From: Hyphomicrobiales bacterium
GTDB lineage: Bacteria > Pseudomonadota > Alphaproteobacteria > Rhizobiales > Rhizobiaceae
NCBI GenBank assembly: GCA_900473685.1
Contig: UCNE01000025.1
Coordinates: 1 to 64,000 of the forward strand
Length of the DNA stretch: 64,000 bases
Direction: 5' to 3'
Both the position numbers and the translations under genes were made by a program. The notes under the pieces were generated by a model that saw only the letters and a program-made list of their open reading frames with translations, was not told the DNA's origin and did no database searches. The first letter of the stretch is position 1, and the number at the start of each line of letters is the position of its first letter. Shown here piece after piece: positions 41,905 through 50,409 of the stretch.

Positions 41905-42975
41905 CTAGGCCTGCTTGCGAACAAGTGCCGCGCCCTCGAACAGCCGGCGCGTCGTTCGCATCACCAGCACCGTCGGGCTATTGTCTCCTGCCATCTTCTC
42001 GACGCGTATGCGCAGTTGCCCCGTCGGATGTTCCCAGGCAAGTGCCGCCGGCAAGGAGAGATCAGGAAAGTATTGCCCGACCAGGCCAGTCGGGATCGTC
42101 GCAGCCAGGCCGAGGCTTACGGCGCCGGTCGTCGCCAGCGCCGTGTGGCAATTTGCAGGCGTGAAGTATCGTACCGACAGATCGCCGCCATTGGAGGGCT
42201 CGCCAATCAGCACCGGCTTCGGCAACACCGACTGCCTGACATCGCCCAGCCCCATCAGCGCTCCGGCCTCCCGGCGGATTTGTTCCAACCGTGCGATAAA
42301 GCGAGTATCAGCGTCAAAGACCGCGGCGGGCTCCGACCCGGTAAAGCCCATGTCGCGGGCGCGCAGGATAACCAGAGGTGTGGCACCATCGACAAGTGAC
42401 GTCTCCAAGCCCTGGATGACATCTACGGCCTTGCCGCTCGGCAGCAGACGGCCGGTCTTGGCGCCGATCGCATCGCGAAACGCCAGGTAGACCGGGGCTG
42501 CAGTGCCGGGAACACCATCGATTTCAGCCTCTCCCTGATAGGCGATATATCCGCCGGGTGTCAGAACGCGCGCATCGATGATCTTGCCCGTATTGACATT
42601 ATGAACCTTGATCATCGTTTCCTCGCCAGTCGGCAGCACCAAGCCAGATTCGATGGCAAATGGCCCGACCGCCGATAGCATGTTTCCGCAATTCGGTGCT
42701 GTATCCACAACACGCTCGGTGACCTTCACCTGAGCGAAGAAATAGTCGACGTCCGCCTCCGGATGACTGGAGGGACCAACGATCGCGACCTTGCTGGTCA
42801 ACGAATTGCCGCCACCGATCCCGTCGATCTGAAGCGGGTGGCCGGAGCCCATGATTTCGATCAAAAGCCGGTCACGCTCATCGGGGTTCTGCGGGAGATC
42901 CCGGGAAAGAAAAAACGGCCCTTTCGAGGTTCCGCCGCGCATCATGACGCAAGGTATTCTGATCAGGTCATCCAT
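41905..42975 (-). CDS. PrpF/4-oxalomesaconate tautomerase family isomerase
   Basis: 356 residues, ATG after GGAGGAACGTGCGGA. PrpF-fold proteins (diaminopimelate-epimerase-like) move a double bond in unsaturated carboxylates: 2-methylaconitate, aconitate or 4-oxalomesaconate. Seen here: IPCVMMRGGTSKGPFF (7-22), QIDGIGGGNSLTSKVAIV, the catalytic-Cys block TAPNCGNMLSAVGPFA near 92-107, and YFTPANCHTALATTGAV near 265. It lies 54 bases upstream of tctC and is first in the operon, divergent from a LysR gene, so it likely processes the acid the transporter imports. Confidence 0.88.
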   Translation of the reverse strand: MDDLIRIPCVMMRGGTSKGPFFLSRDLPQNPDERDRLLIEIMGSGHPLQIDGIGGGNSLTSKVAIVGPSSHPEADVDYFFAQVKVTERVVDTAPNCGNMLSAVGPFAIESGLVLPTGEETMIKVHNVNTGKIIDARVLTPGGYIAYQGEAEIDGVPGTAAPVYLAFRDAIGAKTGRLLPSGKAVDVIQGLETSLVDGATPLVILRARDMGFTGSEPAAVFDADTRFIARLEQIRREAGALMGLGDVRQSVLPKPVLIGEPSNGGDLSVRYFTPANCHTALATTGAVSLGLAATIPTGLVGQYFPDLSLPAALAWEHPTGQLRIRVEKMAGDNSPTVLVMRTTRRLFEGAALVRKQA

Positions 42976-43041
42976 TCCGCACGTTCCTCCACCCCCGGTG
43001 GCCGTCTGTTGTCAGGGGTGGAGTCTCACGTCTCAAAACTG

Positions 43042-43054
43042 TTGTAAAATGCAA
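43042..43054. promoter_or_regulatory. Putative LysR box TTGTAAAATGCAA
   Basis: An interrupted palindrome with the T-N11-A form of LysR-type sites, in the 101-base divergent gap, 23 bases before the LysR start and 67 bases from the isomerase start. Placement fits autoregulation plus control of the carboxylate operon. Confidence 0.55.
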
Positions 43055-43076
43055 AAAATCACGCCATTATTCCGAT

Positions 43077-43976
43077 ATGCGCAATAATTTCGAATTCCTG
43101 GACCTCAAGGCTTTTCTCGCTGTGCTCGATCTCGGCTCCTTCAACGAGGCCGCCCGGCAGCTCAATTTATCACAACCTGCACTTTCAAGACGGATCAAGG
43201 GCCTGGAGACGTCGATTGGTGCGCAGCTCATCGAACGGACCACGCGTCACGTGGCGCCGACCCAGGTCGGGCGCGAACTTTTGCCGCTAGTACGGCGCCT
43301 GGTCGATGAATTCGAGGAATCCATCCTGTCGATTAGCGATCTGGGCGGCCAGCATCGCGCGCAGGTTACCATTGCCTCCGTCCCAACTGCCGCGTTCTAT
43401 TTTCTTCCCAGGGTTGTGCAGTCGTTTAACCAGAAATTTCCTGGCATTCGTTTCCGCATTCTCGATCTATCGGCCAACGAAGGGCTGGATGCGGTGGCGA
43501 ACGGCGAAGTCGAATTCGGCATCAATATTACCGGCGCAACGCGCACCGATCTCAATTTCACACCGCTCATCGACGATCCTTTCGTGCTCGCTTGCCGACG
43601 AGATCATCCTCTGGCGAATTCGAAGCAACTCAGTTGGGCGGATCTTGCAGGTCACCCGCTCATTGGCGTGAGCAAGACCAGCGGCAATCGGGCCGTCCTC
43701 GATCAGGCGCTGGCAACCGCGAAAGTCCAACTCAACTGGTTTTACGAGGTCAACCATCTGTCCACGTCACTCGGCCTCGTTGAAGCCGGGCTTGGCATCT
43801 CCGTCATGCCGCGGCTCGCAACGCCGCAGGTCGAGCATCCACTGATTGCGACGATCCCGCTTGCTGCGCCCACGGTTAGCCGGACGATCGGACTGGTGGA
43901 GCGCCGTGGCGGGCGGCTTTCACCGGCAGCCATCCGGTTTCGCGAGATGCTGGTTCAGGAATGGACCGCGTACTGA
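43077..43976 (+). CDS. LysR-type transcriptional regulator
   Basis: 299 residues. The N-terminal winged helix (LDLKAFLAVLDLGSFNEAAR then QLNLSQPALSRRIKGLE, 8-44) is followed by a periplasmic-binding-like effector domain from about 90. The start at 43077 has no clear ribosome site, so translation may be leaderless or weak. Divergent arrangement with the PrpF-like gene and the LysR box between them indicate it controls the isomerase-tctCBA operon, with a carboxylate or its product as inferred co-inducer. Confidence 0.92.
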   Translation: MRNNFEFLDLKAFLAVLDLGSFNEAARQLNLSQPALSRRIKGLETSIGAQLIERTTRHVAPTQVGRELLPLVRRLVDEFEESILSISDLGGQHRAQVTIASVPTAAFYFLPRVVQSFNQKFPGIRFRILDLSANEGLDAVANGEVEFGINITGATRTDLNFTPLIDDPFVLACRRDHPLANSKQLSWADLAGHPLIGVSKTSGNRAVLDQALATAKVQLNWFYEVNHLSTSLGLVEAGLGISVMPRLATPQVEHPLIATIPLAAPTVSRTIGLVERRGGRLSPAAIRFREMLVQEWTAY

Positions 43977-44093
43977 CACGGCTGCGCTCAGCCACCGCCG
44001 ATTACGCCGCCCAATCCAAAGATTGCCGGGATCCGCACGCATTTGCGCGCAGCCGCAGATGATCTGCCTCAGTCAATAGATGCAGGATTGCGA

Positions 44094-44630
44094 TCAGAGC
44101 GCGTCGCGCTGGGTGCGCAGATTGGCGACGACGCGGCGGTTCTGCACCTTGCAGGAACGATCCGTGCAGTCGCGAACTTCGCGGTCATTGCCATAGCCCT
44201 TGGCCCACATGCGCCCCGGATCGACGCCCTTTGAAGCAAGGTAGGCCATCGTCGCATCGGCACGCTTCTGCGACAGCGTTTCCATTTTGGACGCCGATCC
44301 CGAATCGTCGGCAAACCCCTGCAGCTTGACCAGCCAGCGCGGATTGCTGTTGAGCCAGGTTGCCTGGTTATCCAGCGTTGCCTTGGCGACGGAATCGAGC
44401 GCCGCCGAATCTTGCGTGAAATACACCCGCCGGCCAACATTGAGGATAAAATCCTCTTCGCTGCCAACCGAGACAGTTTCGAAACCGGGTGCCGGATCGT
44501 TGGTCTGGCCGGACACCGGTACAGCGGCAGGTTCTTCGACGGAGGCGATATCGGTGGTGTTGCAGGCGGCGAGCAACAGAAGCATGGCCGCAGCGAGAAG
44601 GTGCCGCGTATATCCGATCTTAGCAGGCAT
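44094..44630 (-). CDS. OmpA-family peptidoglycan-binding lipoprotein
   Basis: 178 residues. The signal peptide has a lipobox LLLLAAC, so Cys23 would be lipidated. A linker of about 40 residues leads to an OmpA_C-like domain (about 65-175) with KLQGFADDSGSASKMETLSQ and the NRRVVANLRT ending that binds diaminopimelate of peptidoglycan. It would tether the outer membrane to the wall. It starts 12 bases after the L,D-transpeptidase stop and is probably co-transcribed with it, an apt pairing for envelope maintenance. Confidence 0.9.
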   Translation of the reverse strand: MPAKIGYTRHLLAAAMLLLLAACNTTDIASVEEPAAVPVSGQTNDPAPGFETVSVGSEEDFILNVGRRVYFTQDSAALDSVAKATLDNQATWLNSNPRWLVKLQGFADDSGSASKMETLSQKRADATMAYLASKGVDPGRMWAKGYGNDREVRDCTDRSCKVQNRRVVANLRTQRDAL

Positions 44631-44642
44631 CAGGGATATTCC

Positions 44643-45308
44643 TCATTCGACCGGGGTTGCGTCGCTGACCTGGGGTGCCTGGTCGGCAATATGCGGCAGC
44701 ACCTGCACGGCCGTGCCGATCGGGCAACGCTGATAAAGATCAATGGCATCTTCGTTGAACATACGGATGCAGCCGCTGGAGGCATCCTTGCCGATGCTGC
44801 CCGGCTCCAGCGTGCCGTGGAAGCGGTAGCCGGTATCGACGCCATCGCGGTGCAAGTACATCGCGCGGGGGCCAAGCGGGTTCTTCGGCGAGCCTCCATC
44901 GACGAATTCGGGCAGTTCGGGATGACGCTTGCGCATATCCGCCGGCGGTGTCCAGCGCGGCCACAGCGATTTCTGATCGATCGTGGCGCGGCCAAACCAT
45001 TTGAAGCCATCGCGGCCGACGCCGACGCCATAGCGGATGGCTGTCTTGTTCTCCATGATAACGTAGAGAAAATGGTTGCGTGTATCGACCACAACGGTGC
45101 CGATCGGCTCGCTGCTGAAATATTTGACGACCTGACGCCGCCACCGCTTATCGATCTTGCTAAAATTGGTTGTCCGGAACGTCACACCATTATCAACGGT
45201 GGTTCCGGCAAAATAGGAGGCCGCAGCCGCAAGTGCCGGCTTCTGTACCGCCCCGGCGCCAAGTAACGCAAAACCACCAAGCACAATATCCCTGCGTGTC
45301 GACACCAT
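44643..45308 (-). CDS. L,D-transpeptidase (YkuD family) with Tat-like leader
   Basis: 221 residues from ATG 45308, preceded by GGGGGA; the longer frame to 45362 lacks a site. The leader STRRDIVLGGFALLGAGA (3-20) looks like a twin-arginine signal. The YkuD domain contains FHGTLEPGSIG and the catalytic block DASSGCIRMFNED, with Cys near 178 attacking the third-position DAP of a tetrapeptide stem. Acts in the periplasm to make 3-3 crosslinks or attach proteins. Rhizobial genomes encode many such paralogues; this one's specific role is not evident. Confidence 0.92.
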   Translation of the reverse strand: MVSTRRDIVLGGFALLGAGAVQKPALAAAASYFAGTTVDNGVTFRTTNFSKIDKRWRRQVVKYFSSEPIGTVVVDTRNHFLYVIMENKTAIRYGVGVGRDGFKWFGRATIDQKSLWPRWTPPADMRKRHPELPEFVDGGSPKNPLGPRAMYLHRDGVDTGYRFHGTLEPGSIGKDASSGCIRMFNEDAIDLYQRCPIGTAVQVLPHIADQAPQVSDATPVE

Positions 45309-45727
45309 CGGCAGTATCCCCCAAAGCCAATCAGCGAGACGCCAGTAAATCAGATTTTTCATTTGTCACAACAGAAAATTCTTCGCCGTTGATTCTTTCG
45401 CCGAACCTTAGGATGCCACCCGGACGCTCGCTGGCGTGCGGATGTGAACGTTTTCGGAAACAAGTCGGCGAGCGATAAGTGTACCGGAGGATCACTATCG
45501 ATAAATTTTGACTGTAACGATCTCGGCGGACAGACAGGTGGCGACAGCGCCACCTTCCTATTGGGTTCCCTTGTAATTCCGGCTTTTCCACGCAGGCGCC
45601 GGCCGATCACGACATGGCTATGATCTGCGTAGGAAAGCAGATATGCCAAGGCCTTGAATAATTACCGGAATAAGCCGCTTGCCAATCCTAATGCTGCGGC
45701 GGAGGTTCAGAGGATGGAGAGTGTAAA
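45309..45727. other. Divergent intergenic region with one hairpin
   Basis: 419 bases between the L,D-transpeptidase (minus) and the small secreted protein (plus). It holds an 8-bp hairpin AGGTGGCG-ACAG-CGCCACCT at 45536-45555 of unknown role. The minus-strand frames crossing it (45331-45649) lack a start signal and are not called. Confidence 0.5.
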
Positions 45728-46273
45728 ATGATCGCACGTGTGCTCGTCAGTGGACTATTGCTGACAACAACGACCATTTTGGCTCACGCTGAAGAGTATG
45801 ATCCCAATGCCGTCAATATCGTTGATGCCATCGACTGCAAGCTTGAGGCGCCCCAATATATGGGGTTTTCGATAACGTTGGATGACGAGGATGGCGGCTT
45901 CAGAAAGAGGGGCTGGAAGAAACAGGAATCCGGCAACCTCTTCCTGTCACAGTATCTGCTTCCTTCGCCAATCACGATTGCCGGCCACGAAACCAGCACA
46001 ATTGTTTTCAGTGCCAATGCCGTGCTGGCTGTACTCGATGTTGCAGATCCAAGCCAATTGGCGCTTCAGGAAAACATCCAGAACAGTTTTCCGGGAACGG
46101 ACAAATTCCTTGGCGAACGTGAGCTGATCAATAAGGTCGAAAAGGATCAGGAAACGGGCTGGACCATAACCACGCGCATAACGCGGAATATATCCAATGT
46201 CAGCAGTCATCCGGGCAAAACCCTGGTCGGCTGCTCCTACGATACGAGCATAAAATTGCCTGGTGAAGAATAG
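45728..46273 (+). CDS. Unknown exported protein
   Basis: 181 residues, ATG after GGAGAG. A signal peptide with cleavage likely after AHA (residue 21) gives a mature protein of about 160 residues. It is polar and rich in beta-type segments, with two Cys (near 37 and 170) that could form a disulfide in the periplasm. No lipobox or membrane anchor. I recognise no family. Neighbours are envelope genes on one side and the pectin operon on the other; it appears monocistronic. Confidence 0.75.
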   Translation: MIARVLVSGLLLTTTTILAHAEEYDPNAVNIVDAIDCKLEAPQYMGFSITLDDEDGGFRKRGWKKQESGNLFLSQYLLPSPITIAGHETSTIVFSANAVLAVLDVADPSQLALQENIQNSFPGTDKFLGERELINKVEKDQETGWTITTRITRNISNVSSHPGKTLVGCSYDTSIKLPGEE

Positions 46274-46378
46274 TCTGCCCAAAACCCAGAGTCGGATCTT
46301 GTTCTATACAAGAGGCCCGGTCTGAACGGTTCATCACGCGCAGTGGGGATCCCACCCGTCGACGGAGATGGCGCTTCC

Positions 46379-47137
46379 TTAGCGGACCAGCCAGCCACCA
46401 TCGACCGGAACGGTGATGCCGTTGACGTAGCTGGAAGCTGGCGAGGCTAGGAACAGCACCGAGGTGGCGAGATCGTCCGGCGTGCCCCAGCGGCCCATCG
46501 GAATGCGTGCAGAGATCTGGGCGTTGCGGTTTTGATCGTTGCGCAACGCCTCGGTATTGTCCGTTTCCATGTAGCCGGGGGCGATGGCATTGACGGTGAT
46601 GCCATGCGGTGCAAGCTCGTTGGCCATGGCTTTCGTCAAACCAGCAATGCCGTGTTTGGAGGCGGTATAGGCGGGCACGCGGATGCCACCCTGGTAAGAC
46701 AGCATTGAGGCGATATTAATGATGCGTCCGGGTCGCTTGGTCTCGACCATGTGCCGGGCTGCCGCCTGTGATAACAGGAAGGCGGACTTCAGGTTGACGT
46801 CGATGACGGCGTCCCAATCCTCTTCCGAATGATCGAGGAGATCGGCGCGACGGATGATACCGGCATTGTTGACGAGGATATCGATGCCACCGAGTTCAGA
46901 GACAACCGAGGCGACAATACCTTTCGCGTCGAATTTCTGTGAGAGATCGACTTCAAGCGCATGAAACCGGCGGCCGGTCTGTCGGATGGCTTCGGCCGTT
47001 TCCGGCATCGGACTGGAGCCAAGGGCTGCGATATCGGCGCCCGCACTGGCGAGCGCCACCGCCATGCCCTGGCCAAGTCCAGTTCGCGCGCCGGTGACCA
47101 CCGCTACCTTGCCGGAAAGATCAAACAGCGTGTTCAA
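46379..47137 (-). CDS. kduD: 2-dehydro-3-deoxy-D-gluconate 5-dehydrogenase
   Basis: 252 residues starting at TTG 47137 with AAGGGG upstream; no ATG fits the family's MNLFDLTGKVA-type start. SDR enzyme reducing 2,5-diketo-3-deoxygluconate to KDG in uronate catabolism. Cofactor motif [12 protein letters not shown] (15-26), NNAGIIRR (about 89-96), catalytic Ser in [12 protein letters not shown] and YTASK (YxxxK near 155-159). The N-terminal coding region overlaps the 3' end of the ABC ATPase gene by 17 bases. Last gene of the pectin operon, downstream of kduI and GH105. Confidence 0.93.
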   Translation of the reverse strand: MNTLFDLSGKVAVVTGARTGLGQGMAVALASAGADIAALGSSPMPETAEAIRQTGRRFHALEVDLSQKFDAKGIVASVVSELGGIDILVNNAGIIRRADLLDHSEEDWDAVIDVNLKSAFLLSQAAARHMVETKRPGRIINIASMLSYQGGIRVPAYTASKHGIAGLTKAMANELAPHGITVNAIAPGYMETDNTEALRNDQNRNAQISARIPMGRWGTPDDLATSVLFLASPASSYVNGITVPVDGGWLVR

Positions 47138-48206
47138 GGCGCAACCCCTTCTCGTTGAACAGATGCAGCGGAGCCGACGACAGCGACAGGCGGATGTCTG
47201 CTCCGGGCGTCAAATTATGCTGTCCCTGCGCGACGACCAGGATTTTCTGGCCGGCGACATCGGTGTGGACGATGGTCTCGGAACCGAGCGCTTCGACCAG
47301 CTTGATCTTGGCCGCGATGCCTTCGCCGCCGTTGCCAATCGAAACATGTTGTGGCCGGACGCCGAGCGTAATGGCGGAGCCATTGGCAAGGCTGCTGGCG
47401 GCCACCGGCAGTTCCAGCCTGTTGCCGCCTGCAAAGGTGGCGACGGCCTTGCCGGAAGACGACGATTCCACCGAGCCTTCGAGGAAATTCATATGCGGTG
47501 AGCCGATGAAACCGGCAACGAAGCGGTTTGCCGGGGAATTGTAAAGCTCCATCGGCGTGCCGACCTGCTCGATGCGTCCGGCGCGCAGAACGACGATGCG
47601 ATCGGCAAGCGTCATCGCCTCGACCTGATCGTGGGTGACGTAGATCATCGTAGCGGATAAGCGGGCATGCAAAGCCGCCAGTTCGGCGCGGGTCGACCCA
47701 CGCAGTTCGGCGTCAAGGTTGGAGAGCGGTTCGTCAAGCAGGAAGGCGACAGGACGGCGCACGATCGCCCGGCCGATGGCGACGCGCTGGCGCTGGCCGC
47801 CGGAAAGCTGTCCGGGGCGGCGGTCGAGATAGTGCTCGATTTCCAGCATGCGGGCCGCCTCGGCAATGCGCGTGGCGATCTCGGCTTTCGGCATTTTCGT
47901 GTTTTCGAGCCCGAAGGCGAGGTTCTGGCGCACGCTCATATGCGGATAGAGCGCATAGGATTGGAAGACCATGGCAAGGCCGCGATCGGCAGCGGGGATG
48001 GCGTTGACCACCTTGCCATCGATAGCGAGTTCGCCGCCGGTTGGTTTCTCAAGGCCGGCAATCATCCGCAGCAGCGTGGACTTGCCGCAGCCGGACGGGC
48101 CAACGAAGACGACGAGTTCGCCATCAGCGATCTCCAGATTGATGCCATGGAGCACGTCGATCGCGCCGAACGACTTGGTGATATTGGTGAGTTTGATGTG
48201 TCCCAT
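47121..48206 (-). CDS. Sugar ABC transporter ATPase (UgpC/MsmK type)
   Basis: 361 residues, ATG after AAGGGT. ATPase domain: Walker [20 protein letters not shown] (36-54), signature [19 protein letters not shown] (135-153), Walker [17 protein letters not shown], switch His in [14 protein letters not shown]. The C-terminal regulatory OB/TOBE domain (about 240-361) contains [10 protein letters not shown], as in MalK-like importers that energise carbohydrate transporters. Encoded after the two permeases, it completes a sugar importer for the pectin-derived oligosaccharide. Confidence 0.93.
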   Translation of the reverse strand: MGHIKLTNITKSFGAIDVLHGINLEIADGELVVFVGPSGCGKSTLLRMIAGLEKPTGGELAIDGKVVNAIPAADRGLAMVFQSYALYPHMSVRQNLAFGLENTKMPKAEIATRIAEAARMLEIEHYLDRRPGQLSGGQRQRVAIGRAIVRRPVAFLLDEPLSNLDAELRGSTRAELAALHARLSATMIYVTHDQVEAMTLADRIVVLRAGRIEQVGTPMELYNSPANRFVAGFIGSPHMNFLEGSVESSSSGKAVATFAGGNRLELPVAASSLANGSAITLGVRPQHVSIGNGGEGIAAKIKLVEALGSETIVHTDVAGQKILVVAQGQHNLTPGADIRLSLSSAPLHLFNEKGLRLEHAV

Positions 48207-48215
48207 GATGCACCC

Positions 48216-49268
48216 TTATTTCAGGCCGGTTCCGGCGATGCCGGTGGTGATGAAGCGCTGCAGGAAGAGGAAGACCAAAACCACGGGGATCATGGTCACG
48301 ACGGTCATCGCCAGGATGAAGTGCCACTGCACGTTGAGTTCGCCGGAATAGATGCTCAGCCCCACTTGCAGCGTATAGAGTTCCTTGCGCGACAGCACGA
48401 TCAGCGGCCAGAGGAAGTCGTTCCAGCGCCAGACAACGGAAAAGATGGCCAGCACGGCGAGCGCCGGTGCCGTTAACGGCAGGATGATCCGCCAATAGAT
48501 CTGCCATTCCGACGCCTTGTCCATGCGGGCGGCGTCGAGCAGCTCGTCAGGAATGGTCAGCATGTATTGGCGCAGGATGAAGACGCCGGTCGGCGTCGCC
48601 ACCGTCGGCAGGATCACGCCCCAGAGATTGTTGAAGAGGCCGAGCGCCGAGACGATCGAATAGAGCGGAACCATGATGACCGACAGCGGCACCATCAGTG
48701 TCGCGAGGATCAGAAGCATCGCGAAGGTGCGGCCGCGGAACTCGTATTTGCTCAGCGCGAACGCGGCCATGGAGTTGACCACCAGGGTAATCAGCGTTGC
48801 CGTCACCGTGACAAAGACGGAGTTCCAGAGATAGCGAACGAAATCGAAATGGGTGAAGGGCTCGGTGTAGTTTTCCGTCGCGAACGACATCTGCCGGACG
48901 GGCATGCGCTTGGCGATATTGACCTTGACGATCTCCGCCGGCTTCTTGGGATCGACCATCTGGCTGACGGTGCCGATGCGGCGCACTTCAGCGAGTGTCG
49001 CGGTGCTGCCGTCTTCCAACGTCGCTGTGTAGAGATCGAGCGGTTTGTCATAGCCTTCGACCGTCACTTTCTGGGTGACATAAGGCAGGATTGTCGGCGG
49101 GAATTCTGCAAGGGCCGCCGGTGACTTGAAGGATGATGCGGTCAGCCACACGGCCGGGCCGAACATCACGAACAGACCCACGACCAGCCAGACCCAAGTG
49201 ACGATATCCGTCCAGTGCCAGCCTTTGCCGCCTTTGCGGCGAAACAGGAATTCGGTAACGCGGCTCAT
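48216..49268 (-). CDS. Sugar ABC transporter permease (MalG-like) with large periplasmic insertion
   Basis: 350 residues, overlapping the other permease by ATGA. Six helices with the MalG-type EAA motif (EELLDAARMDKASEWQIYW region; IPDELLDAARMD) near 225-250 and final LQRFITTGIAGTGLK. Between helix 1 (VWLVVGLFVMFGPAVWLTAS) and helix 2 there are about 95 residues, with charged repeats such as LEDGSTATLAEVRRIG, where most MalG proteins have about 30. The extra loop faces the periplasm and may contact the binding protein or the oligosaccharide. Confidence 0.9.
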   Translation of the reverse strand: MSRVTEFLFRRKGGKGWHWTDIVTWVWLVVGLFVMFGPAVWLTASSFKSPAALAEFPPTILPYVTQKVTVEGYDKPLDLYTATLEDGSTATLAEVRRIGTVSQMVDPKKPAEIVKVNIAKRMPVRQMSFATENYTEPFTHFDFVRYLWNSVFVTVTATLITLVVNSMAAFALSKYEFRGRTFAMLLILATLMVPLSVIMVPLYSIVSALGLFNNLWGVILPTVATPTGVFILRQYMLTIPDELLDAARMDKASEWQIYWRIILPLTAPALAVLAIFSVVWRWNDFLWPLIVLSRKELYTLQVGLSIYSGELNVQWHFILAMTVVTMIPVVLVFLFLQRFITTGIAGTGLK

Positions 49269-50299
49269 TTGCGGGCTCCCTTCTTGTCGCGGGATCGGCT
49301 GAGGCCGAGCTGCATAAGTGTGAGGACAACGAGCACCAGACCCATCAGGATCGAGGCGGCGGCGGCCAGACCTGGATTGCGCAATTGTGCGGCAAAGCCA
49401 GTCTCGTAGATGTACTGCGTGACAAACAGCGTGCTGGTGCCAGGCCCACCGCCGGTCAGCACATAGACTTCATCGAAGATCTGCACGGCGCGGATCAGCA
49501 CCAGCACGATGACGACGAGCAGGTTCGGCATCAAAAGCGGCAGGGTGATGCGGGTAAAGACGCGCATGGCCCGTGTGCCGTCCATTTCGGCGGCCTCGTA
49601 CAGATCCTTCGGGATGGCCTGCAGGCCCGCGAGAATGATTAGCGTGTAGAAGCCCATATGCGCCCAGATCGAAACGCCGACGGTGGCGGCGAAGGCCCAA
49701 TTGCGGTCGTTCAGCCAGACATGCGGGTCGAAACCGAAACCATAGAGACCGAAATTCAAAAGACCTTGCCGTTGCAAAATCCATTTCCAGATCAGGCCGA
49801 CGACGACGGGCGATAACAGCACAGGAAAGAAAAACACGGCGCGCCAAAAACTGCGGGCCATCAGGTTGCGGTTGAGGATCAGGGCGGTGATCAGCGACAC
49901 GGCGATCATCAGCGTGACCTGCAGGACGACGAACCATCCGGTATTGCCGACGGCTGTCCAGAACGTATCCTCGGCGCAGGTGTTCGGGTTCAGATAGTTC
50001 GAGCAGTCGAACAGCCTTGCATACTGATCGGCACCGACAAAAGTGCGATCCGACAAGAACAGCGCGGTGCCGCCTGTCATCGAATAGGCGAAATTGATGA
50101 AGAACGGCAGAAGCACGAAGATGCCGAAGATCAGCATGTTGGGCAGCAGAAAGAATGCCGCCATGCCGCCAAGGCCAAACTTCTTTTGGACCCAGCGCAG
50201 AGGGGCATCGATGACGCCCATGGCAAGGCGCACCGGCACCATGGCGGTCTCGCCAAGGCTCTGGCCCGTCTGGCTGGTCTGGCGGGATATCTCTGCCAT
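49265..50299 (-). CDS. Sugar ABC transporter permease (MalF-like)
   Basis: 344 residues from ATG 50299 (AGGAAAGAG upstream); the frame extends to 50359 without a site. Seven-helix pattern typical of MalF homologues, with first helix AAFFLLPNMLIFGIFVLLPF, a periplasmic loop of about 70 residues carrying two Cys (LFDCSNYLNPNTCAED) and the EAA loop DLYEAAEMDGTRAMRVFTRI near 225-244. Works with the MalG-like partner to form the channel. Confidence 0.92.
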   Translation of the reverse strand: MAEISRQTSQTGQSLGETAMVPVRLAMGVIDAPLRWVQKKFGLGGMAAFFLLPNMLIFGIFVLLPFFINFAYSMTGGTALFLSDRTFVGADQYARLFDCSNYLNPNTCAEDTFWTAVGNTGWFVVLQVTLMIAVSLITALILNRNLMARSFWRAVFFFPVLLSPVVVGLIWKWILQRQGLLNFGLYGFGFDPHVWLNDRNWAFAATVGVSIWAHMGFYTLIILAGLQAIPKDLYEAAEMDGTRAMRVFTRITLPLLMPNLLVVIVLVLIRAVQIFDEVYVLTGGGPGTSTLFVTQYIYETGFAAQLRNPGLAAAASILMGLVLVVLTLMQLGLSRSRDKKGARK

Positions 50300-50362
50300 T
50301 ATTGATCTCTTTCCTGATGCGCAGCGGATGGCGCTACGGCTATCTTCCGTTGAGGCCATGAA

Positions 50363-50398
50363 GCGGGCGACGGAGCGGAATTGCCCGCCGCCGCCCGC
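50363..50398 (-). terminator. Intercistronic hairpin after sugar-binding protein gene
   Basis: GCGGGCG-a-CGG pairs with CCG-c-CGCCCGC (10 pairs, one mismatch) between the binding-protein stop and the MalF-like start. No T-tract; probably an mRNA-processing or attenuation hairpin that favours binding-protein output. Confidence 0.5.
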
Positions 50399-50409
50399 AT
50401 GTTCTCACC

